Positions 1 to 4,438 of a stretch of DNA of 5,894 nt are shown here, piece after piece. The notes beneath the pieces were generated by a model. The model had not been told where the DNA came from. It made no database searches and worked only from the letters and a program-made list of their open reading frames with translations. The number at the start of each line of letters is the position of its first letter. Position 1 is the first letter of the stretch. The position numbers and the translations under genes are program-made. The DNA comes from an uncultured Collinsella sp. Lineage in GTDB: Bacteria; Actinomycetota; Coriobacteriia; Coriobacteriales; Coriobacteriaceae. The stretch spans positions 1 through 5,894 of the forward strand of contig CATZTY010000075.1 in NCBI GenBank assembly GCA_958424475.1, written 5' to 3'.

Positions 1-52
1 GGCAACCTAATGCCTTTCGGGCAGCCACGGACCAACTTACTTCAAACCACCG

Positions 53-1258
53 TTACGACAGCGCAATACCGCCAAGCCAGCCCCAACGCACGCCAGAGCC
101 AGTGCCATAGAAGCTAATAAACGAGTCAAGCGACTTAGACGTAATGGCACCCTCGTTGCTCATAACGATGCCGCCGCCAACGTAGATACCCACATGACCG
201 TAGATAAGGCCCGGAGCACCCGTGCCGCTGTGCGAGGAATCGGCCACGATCATGCCCACCTGCAGCGCCGAGCGGTCGGAGCTATAGCACCAGGCGTTAA
301 ACATGTCGCACGCATTGCCTCCAAAGTAGCCAACGCCGGCGTTACGGAAGACATTGGTGACCCACGCCGCGCACCAGTTCTGACCCGGCGAAGGCGTGGA
401 GTAGCACGCGTTGACGACAGCCTGCTGCTTGCCCGAGCCGGCATTCTGCTGCGGAGTTCCGGGCGCGTACGATCCACCACCCGAGCTCGAACCACCCGAG
501 TAGGAATTGTTCTTGTTCGCGGCAGCCGCGGCAGCGGCAGCCTTCCTAGCGGCCTCCTCAGCCTGGGCAGCAGCGAGGATCTCGGAATCGCGCTGAGCCA
601 TGAGCTCCTTGACGTCGTCGGAAAGACCGTTCAGCACGGTCTGGACTTCTTGCTGCTTGGCCTGCATGTCCTGCATCTGGGCAGTCTGCTGGTCCTTGAG
701 CTTCTCTAAGTCGGCCTTCTGCGACTCGAGCTCGGTCTTTTGCACATCGAGCTCTTCCTGGATGGTCTGAATGTCCTCGATGGCATCGCGGTCGCTCTTG
801 TTGATCTTCTCAACGTAATGCGCGTTGGCGACGAGTTCCTCAAACGAGCCAGAGGCCAGCAGCAGCGACAGGATGTTCGTGCCGCCGGACTTGTAGCTGG
901 CGGCCACGCGATCGGAAAGGTCGTTGCGCTTCTTCTTGAGCTCGGCCTTCTTTTCATCGATCTGGGCCTGCGTGTCGTCAATCTTGCCCTGGACATTCTC
1001 GATGTCGTTGAGGGTCTGGGCATTCTTGTTGGCCAGCGCCGCATACTCATTTGCGATGCTGTCGAGCTGGGCCTGAACCTCGTCGAGCTGGGCCTGGGCG
1101 GCATTCAGTTTATCGGTGGTTTCTTTGGAAGCCTCCGCCGCATGGGCGCGAGCGGGCAGGCCAAAAAGAACTGCCGCAGAAGCGGCGCCGAACAGGGCCT
1201 TGAGGGCAGTGCGGCGCGAGAGCTCCTGGGAAAGGATGGAATCGCTGTTTGGTGACAT
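53..1258 (-). CDS. Exported coiled-coil peptidoglycan hydrolase, PcsB/CwlO-like with C-terminal CHAP/NlpC-P60-type domain
   Basis: The 401-residue protein is probably secreted and acts on peptidoglycan. Residues 14-20 read SRRTALK, a twin-arginine-like motif, followed by a hydrophobic stretch (about 21-36) and an AHA|AE signal peptidase site after residue 40. Residues about 44-240 are charged, Gln/Glu/Lys-rich heptad-like coiled coil. Within it, about 117-165 (RVAASYKSGG, then LLLASGSFEELV) resemble the conserved segment of PcsB/CwlO N-terminal domains. An Ala-rich run (237-247) and a Ser/Gly linker (252-264) lead to a domain from about 275. There C296 (NWCAAWV) and H355 (YGHVGIYV) fit the Cys/His catalytic pair of CHAP/NlpC-P60 peptidases; N368 could be a third polar residue. 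The cleaved bond cannot be told from sequence. PcsB and CwlO proteins are known to work with FtsEX, but no such gene is in view, so that partnership is inference. The ATG is supported by GGAG (1264-1267 on this strand) 5 nt upstream. The gene is divergent from galE. Domain identity is fairly sure; exact specificity is not. Confidence 0.88.
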   Translation of the reverse strand: MSPNSDSILSQELSRRTALKALFGAASAAVLFGLPARAHAAEASKETTDKLNAAQAQLDEVQAQLDSIANEYAALANKNAQTLNDIENVQGKIDDTQAQIDEKKAELKKKRNDLSDRVAASYKSGGTNILSLLLASGSFEELVANAHYVEKINKSDRDAIEDIQTIQEELDVQKTELESQKADLEKLKDQQTAQMQDMQAKQQEVQTVLNGLSDDVKELMAQRDSEILAAAQAEEAARKAAAAAAAANKNNSYSGGSSSGGGSYAPGTPQQNAGSGKQQAVVNACYSTPSPGQNWCAAWVTNVFRNAGVGYFGGNACDMFNAWCYSSDRSALQVGMIVADSSHSGTGAPGLIYGHVGIYVGGGIVMSNEGAITSKSLDSFISFYGTGSGVRWGWLGGIALS

Positions 1259-1319
1259 ATGTACTCCGTTACATGCTTATTTATATGTCGCTCAACTCAT
1301 ACATATTAGCGTACATATG
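1256..1319. repeat. 9-bp inverted repeat with clustered ACATAT/ATATGT motifs
   Basis: CATATGTAC at 1256-1264 and GTACATATG at 1311-1319 are exact reverse complements, 46 nt apart. Between them ATATGT (1283-1288) and ACATAT (1301-1306) form a second, inner inverted pair. The left arm overlaps the start codon of the wall hydrolase, and the others surround its putative -10 elements. This could be a set of regulator half-sites or simply AT-rich promoter DNA; no known regulator is recognised. Confidence 0.4.
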
Positions 1320-1330
1320 GCGCGTCCCAA
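1303..1330 (-). promoter_or_regulatory. Candidate promoter of the wall-hydrolase gene
   Basis: Read on the minus strand, a -35-like TTGGGA (1325-1330) is followed after 16 nt by a -10-like TAATAT (1303-1308); each matches four of six consensus bases. It would give a leader of roughly 40 nt before the ATG. An alternative -10, TATAAA at 1280-1285, has a poor -35 and would leave a very short leader. This is a sequence-pattern call only. Confidence 0.35.
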
Positions 1331-1460
1331 CGATTTCCACGAACGGCAGGAAACTGCAAGGTCGGCGGCTCGTAAGCAAATGCCAAAGATCAGGTTATGC
1401 GTACGCAAGCTCTTCTATGAGTACGTTAGCACAATCCTCTGCTTTTCCTACAGCGCACGA

Positions 1461-1487
1461 TTTGGGCGTCCCTGCCTGCGCTATACT
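1461..1487 (+). promoter_or_regulatory. Candidate galE promoter
   Basis: A good -10 element, TATACT (1482-1487, five of six consensus bases), lies about 37 nt before the galE start. This would place transcription initiation near 1494 and give a leader of about 30 nt that includes the ribosome binding site. The -35 is weak: TTTGGG at 1461-1466 with a 15-nt spacer, or GATTTG at 1459-1464 with 17 nt. The position relative to the gene is what makes it credible. Confidence 0.5.
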
Positions 1488-1524
1488 CCCCTGAAGAAGT
1501 GTTCCTGATTCGATAGGAGACTAC

Positions 1525-2586
1525 ATGTCCAAAGCACTCGACCCCAAAGACACCTGCGTCCTCGTTACCGGTGGCGCCGGCTTTATCGGCTCGCACACCG
1601 TCGTTCAGCTGCTCGAGGGTGGTTACCAGGTCGTCATCGTCGATGATCTCTCCAACTCCAGCGCCGTCGCCGTCGACCGCGTCAAGACCATCGTGGGCGA
1701 CGAGGCCGCCAAGAACCTCACCTTCTACGAGGCCAACGTGCTCGACCGCGATGCAATGAACAAGATCTTCGATACCCATCAGATCGACCGCGTCATCCAC
1801 TTCGCCGGTTTTAAGGCCGTCGGCGAGTCGGTGAGCAAGCCCGTCGAGTACTACCACAACAACATCGAGAACACCCTGGTGCTCATCGACGTCATGCGCA
1901 GCCATGGCTGCAAGTCCATCATCTTCTCGAGCTCCTCGACCGTCTACGGCGACCCGGACAACCCGCCCGTCACCGAGGAGGATCCTAAGAAGCCCGCGAC
2001 CAACCCCTATGGTTGGACCAAGTGGATGATCGAGCAGATCCTTATGGACGTCCACACCGCCGACCCCGAGTGGGACGTCGTGCTACTCCGTTATTTCAAT
2101 CCCATCGGCGCCCATCCGTCGGGCCTGATCGGCGAGGATCCCAAGGGCATCCCCAACAACCTGGTGCCCTATGTCGCCCAGGTCGCCGTGGGCAAGCTCG
2201 AGGCCGTTCAGGTCTTTGGCAACGACTACCCCACCCCCGACGGCACCGGCGTGCGCGATTACATCCACGTGTGCGATCTGGCATCTGGTCACGTGGCCGC
2301 CCTCAACTGGATGAACGGCAAGACCGGCGTCGAGATCTTTAACTTGGGCACCGGCACCGGCACCTCGGTACTCGAGGTCGTCGCCGCCTTCTCCAAGGCT
2401 TGTGGCAAGGAGCTGCCCTACGTGATCCGCGAGCGCCGCGCCGGCGACATCGCTGCCAACTTGTGCGATGCCTCCAAGGCCGAGCACGTGATGGGCTGGA
2501 AGGCCCAGTACGACATCGCGGACATGTGCCGCGATAGCTGGAACTGGCAGAGCCACAACCCCAACGGCTTCGCCGACGCCGAGTAG
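1525..2586 (+). CDS. galE: UDP-glucose 4-epimerase
   Basis: This cytoplasmic NAD-dependent enzyme interconverts UDP-glucose and UDP-galactose in the Leloir pathway and supplies precursors for surface glycans. The 353-residue protein is a full-length extended short-chain dehydrogenase, about 15 residues longer than E. coli GalE, mostly through an N-terminal extension. Visible signatures are the Rossmann motif TGGAGFIGSH (15-24, G16/G19/G22), D40-D41 at the end of beta-2, HFAGFKAVGES (92-102), catalytic S137 with Y162 and K166 (YGWTK), RYFNPIGAHPSG (189-200), and the nucleotide-sugar part IPNNLVPYVAQVAVG, FGNDYPTPDGTGVRDYIHV and RRAGDIAANLCDASKA. The residue aligned with E. coli Tyr299, the substrate gate, is N312, which may affect specificity for N-acetylated sugars. 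AGGAG (1515-1519) 5 nt before the ATG fixes the start. The gene has its own -10 and a strong terminator, so it is probably monocistronic. Identity is essentially certain; substrate range is open. Confidence 0.97.
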   Translation: MSKALDPKDTCVLVTGGAGFIGSHTVVQLLEGGYQVVIVDDLSNSSAVAVDRVKTIVGDEAAKNLTFYEANVLDRDAMNKIFDTHQIDRVIHFAGFKAVGESVSKPVEYYHNNIENTLVLIDVMRSHGCKSIIFSSSSTVYGDPDNPPVTEEDPKKPATNPYGWTKWMIEQILMDVHTADPEWDVVLLRYFNPIGAHPSGLIGEDPKGIPNNLVPYVAQVAVGKLEAVQVFGNDYPTPDGTGVRDYIHVCDLASGHVAALNWMNGKTGVEIFNLGTGTGTSVLEVVAAFSKACGKELPYVIRERRAGDIAANLCDASKAEHVMGWKAQYDIADMCRDSWNWQSHNPNGFADAE

Positions 2587-2608
2587 CAAAAACCTACATA
2601 CCGCTCTT

Positions 2609-2642
2609 GCCCCGATCTCACGTTGTGAGGTCGGGGCTTTTT
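2609..2642 (+). terminator. Intrinsic terminator of galE
   Basis: A 13-bp stem (2609-2621 with 2625-2637, GCCCCGA paired with TCGGGGC, one T-G wobble) closes a 3-nt GTT loop and is followed directly by five T residues. It starts 23 nt after the galE stop codon. It should stop galE transcription and separate it from malQ. Confidence 0.93.
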
Positions 2643-2691
2643 CATGGCATGTAACCATTCGCCGAAAATCGACCAACTTTTTTATCTTGCC

Positions 2692-2721
2692 TGTAGATGT
2701 TTAAACAACATGTTTTACAAT
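2692..2721 (+). promoter_or_regulatory. Candidate malQ promoter with palindromic spacer
   Basis: A -10-like TACAAT (2716-2721, five of six consensus bases) lies about 85 nt before the chosen malQ start. The best -35 is weak (TGTAGA at 2692-2697, 18-nt spacer), as expected for an activated or repressed promoter. The spacer is filled by two abutting palindromes, TGTTTAAACA (2698-2707) and AACATGTT (2707-2714), and ATGTTT is directly repeated at 2697 and 2710. These could be an operator for a sugar-responsive regulator; no specific regulator can be named. Confidence 0.45.
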
Positions 2722-2793
2722 AGGCGTATCGAATCAGAACATCGGAGGCGGACTGCACACCCATCGGCAGGCCGACCCCACAACAAGAAGGTT

Positions 2794-2798
2794 GGTGA
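2794..2798 (+). promoter_or_regulatory. Probable malQ ribosome binding site (GGTGA)
   Basis: GGTGA complements the 3' end of 16S rRNA at the UCACC part of the anti-Shine-Dalgarno and lies 8 nt before ATG 2807. AAGAAGG (2785-2791) would be 15 nt from that ATG but only 0-3 nt from the upstream TTG 2792 and GTG 2795, which is too close for either. Spacing therefore favours ATG 2807, though the site is weaker than the AGGAG sites of the neighbouring genes. Confidence 0.5.
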
Positions 2799-2806
2799 GC
2801 GCATTC

Positions 2807-4312
2807 ATGGAGCGTGCAAGCGGCGTCCTCATGCCCGTCTCATCTCTGCCCGGACCATACGGAATCGGCGGCTTTGGTTGGAATGCCTACGACTTCGTCG
2901 ATTTTCTCGCCTCGTGCAAACAACATTACTGGCAGATTCTGCCCCTTACGACGACGAGCTATGGCGATTCGCCCTATCAGTCGTTCTCGGCCCGCGCAGG
3001 CAACCCCAACTTTATCGACTTTGCCGAGCTTATCGAGGCAGGGTATCTGGAGCAGCGCGATATCGATGGCGTGTATCTGGGATCCGACCCCAGCAATGTC
3101 GACTACGGTGCTATCTTTGGCGGCCGCCGTCAGATTCTCGACCGAGCCGCCGAGCGCTTTGCTGCCGACAAGCCGGCCGATTTCGATGACTTTATCCAGG
3201 CCAACGAGGACTGGCTCATCCCCTACTGTGAGTTCATGACCGTCAAAGAGGAGTGCGGTCTCAAGGCGTTTTGGGAATGGCCCGCGGAGCTCCGCACCCG
3301 CGGCGAGGCTTCCGCCAAGGTCTGCGCCGACCATCCGGCGCGTATGCTCTACCACCAGATGACGCAGTACTTCTTCGACCGCCAATGGAGCCGCCTCAAG
3401 GCCTATGCCAACGAGCGCGACATTCTCATCATCGGCGACCTGCCCATCTATGTCTCGCGTGACTCCGTCGAGATGTGGGCGACGCCTGAGCTCTTTAAGA
3501 TCGACGCCGCCGGCAATCCCGTGAGCGTCGCCGGCACGCCGCCCGACCAGTTCTCGGCCACCGGCCAGTACTGGGGCAACCCCATCTACGACTGGGACGC
3601 CATGGAGTCCGACGGCTTCTCCTGGTGGGAGGGCCGCATTCGCGCCGCCCTCGACATGTACGACGTCATCCGCCTGGATCACTTCCGCGGCTTCGAAGCC
3701 TATTGGGAGGTGCCGTTCTCCTCGCCCGATTCGTCCTACGGTTCGTGGACGCAGGGTCCCGGCCTTAAGTTCTTCAAGACGCTCGAGGAAAAGCTCGGCA
3801 CACTGCCCATCATCGCCGAGGACCTGGGCTTCCTCACCCCCGGCGTCATCGACATGCGCGACAACTCGGGCTTCCCCGGCATGAAGATCCTGCAGTTTGC
3901 CTTTGAGGGCACCAACTCGTACTACCTGCCGCATAACTACATCGCCAACACCGTCGCCTATGTGGGCACCCACGATAACGAGACGGCGCGCGGTTGGTTT
4001 GAGGGAACGGCCACCCCGCGCCAGCGCGAGCAGGCAGCCCTGTACACCCATCAGCAGGCCGGCGAACCCATGGCAGATGCACTCAATCGCACCATCGCCG
4101 CCAGCGTGAGCGACACGTGCATCTACACCATGCAGGATCTGCTCAACTTGGGCAACGAGGCGCGCATCAACACCCCTGCCACGCTGGGCGGCAACTGGAC
4201 TTGGCGCATGCTCGACGGCGCCATCACCCGCGAGCTCGAGCACAAACTCACCGACTGGACCGAGACCTACTTCCGCATCCCATCGGAAGCCGAAATCGAG
4301 CTTCCTCAATAG
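2807..4312 (+). CDS. malQ: 4-alpha-glucanotransferase (amylomaltase), GH77
   Basis: This cytoplasmic enzyme transfers alpha-1,4-glucan segments between maltooligosaccharides, producing longer chains and glucose, so that short products stay usable by the phosphorylase encoded next. From ATG 2807 it is 501 residues, matching the roughly 500-residue bacterial/plant DPE1-type MalQ. It starts with the family N-terminus MERASGVLMPVSSLPGPYGIG and then PLTTTSYGDSPYQS. The GH77 core is complete: AGTPPDQFSATGQYWGNP (242-259), RLDHFRGFEAYWEVP with nucleophile D291 and R289, IIAEDLGF with acid/base E338, and GTHDNET with D390 as the third acid. These align with D293, E340 and D395 of Thermus aquaticus amylomaltase. 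The frame stays open to TTG 2792 and GTG 2795 (five more residues), but the family N-terminus and GGTGA spacing favour ATG 2807. It lies upstream of glgP, 126 nt apart, same strand. Function is certain; the start is fairly sure. Confidence 0.95.
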   Translation: MERASGVLMPVSSLPGPYGIGGFGWNAYDFVDFLASCKQHYWQILPLTTTSYGDSPYQSFSARAGNPNFIDFAELIEAGYLEQRDIDGVYLGSDPSNVDYGAIFGGRRQILDRAAERFAADKPADFDDFIQANEDWLIPYCEFMTVKEECGLKAFWEWPAELRTRGEASAKVCADHPARMLYHQMTQYFFDRQWSRLKAYANERDILIIGDLPIYVSRDSVEMWATPELFKIDAAGNPVSVAGTPPDQFSATGQYWGNPIYDWDAMESDGFSWWEGRIRAALDMYDVIRLDHFRGFEAYWEVPFSSPDSSYGSWTQGPGLKFFKTLEEKLGTLPIIAEDLGFLTPGVIDMRDNSGFPGMKILQFAFEGTNSYYLPHNYIANTVAYVGTHDNETARGWFEGTATPRQREQAALYTHQQAGEPMADALNRTIAASVSDTCIYTMQDLLNLGNEARINTPATLGGNWTWRMLDGAITRELEHKLTDWTETYFRIPSEAEIELPQ

Positions 4313-4358
4313 GAGCTACCGCGCCCGACCCCCCCACCGTGCGGACGCGCTTGCTTTT

Positions 4359-4392
4359 CCCGCGCGAGGCCACCCCAATCCCCTCGCGCGGG
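4359..4392 (+). terminator. GC-rich hairpin between malQ and glgP, weak terminator or attenuator
   Basis: CCCGCGCGAGG (4359-4369) and CCTCGCGCGGG (4382-4392) form a perfect 11-bp stem with a 12-nt loop. The tract after it is CTTCTTAT, not a clean run of T, so termination may be partial. Alternatives are an RNA-stabilising or processing hairpin protecting the 3' end of malQ mRNA. The structure is certain at sequence level; its role is inferred. Confidence 0.6.
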
Positions 4393-4428
4393 CTTCTTAT
4401 GAATTGCAGACATGAAACAACCCATCAC

Positions 4429-4433
4429 AGGAG
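4429..4433 (+). promoter_or_regulatory. glgP ribosome binding site (AGGAG)
   Basis: AGGAG is followed after 5 nt (AAAAC) by ATG 4439, the same spacing as in galE. An in-frame ATG at 4412 would add nine residues but has no Shine-Dalgarno sequence, so this site decides for 4439. Confidence 0.85.
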
Positions 4434-4438
4434 AAAAC

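Larger units (their letters stand above)
1259..1524. other. Divergent intergenic region between wall hydrolase and galE
   Basis: This 266-nt spacer separates two divergently transcribed genes and is less GC-rich than its neighbours, most clearly in its first 60 nt. It holds the candidate promoters of both genes, the ACATAT/ATATGT cluster, and a 10-bp perfect palindrome TGCGTACGCA at 1398-1407. GTAC occurs at 1261, 1311, 1401 and 1421. Short open frames cross it on the plus strand (one from 1249 to 1494), but none has family-like protein character. No RNA gene is recognised. Confidence 0.6.
2643..2806 (+). other. galE-malQ intergenic region and malQ leader
   Basis: This 164-nt stretch follows the galE terminator and carries the candidate malQ promoter. 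The presumed leader (about 2728-2806) contains a GGAGG (2744-2748) with no ATG, GTG or TTG start at usable distance, and a short self-complementary TCGG/CCGA element near 2764-2775. No credible small gene or known riboswitch is seen. Confidence 0.45.

Noticed and set aside
1..52. Possible terminator of the wall hydrolase in the TGCC/GGCA hairpin at 11-23
   Set aside because: The stem is only 4 bp and no T tract follows on the minus strand; an alternative 4-bp pairing with GGCA at 1-4 is equally likely. The real terminator is probably outside the window.
194..1255. Two 171-codon plus-strand frames (194-709 and 740-1255) opposite the wall hydrolase
   Set aside because: The minus-strand gene has a signal peptide, coiled coil and peptidase-like domain; these frames are its antisense shadows, rich in Leu, Val, Arg and Gly.
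1423..1433. TTAGCAC resembling one arm of a CIRCE heat-shock operator
   Set aside because: No matching GAGTGCTAA arm lies at the required spacing, and galE is not a usual HrcA target.
1249..1494. 81-codon plus-strand frame across the divergent intergenic region
   Set aside because: It overlaps the start of the minus-strand gene, runs through both candidate promoters, lacks a Shine-Dalgarno sequence before its ATG, and its sequence is not protein-like.
2792..2806. TTG 2792 or GTG 2795 as the malQ start
   Set aside because: The only upstream purine tract, AAGAAGG, is 0-3 nt away, too close to work, and the family N-terminus aligns with ATG 2807. Not fully excluded.
2840..4309. Long open frame of 489 codons on the minus strand opposite malQ
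   Set aside because: malQ is unmistakable on the plus strand. GC-rich codon bias (C/G at third positions) removes stop codons from the opposite strand, and the predicted protein is low-complexity Val/Gly/Asp/Ala-rich with no family motif.
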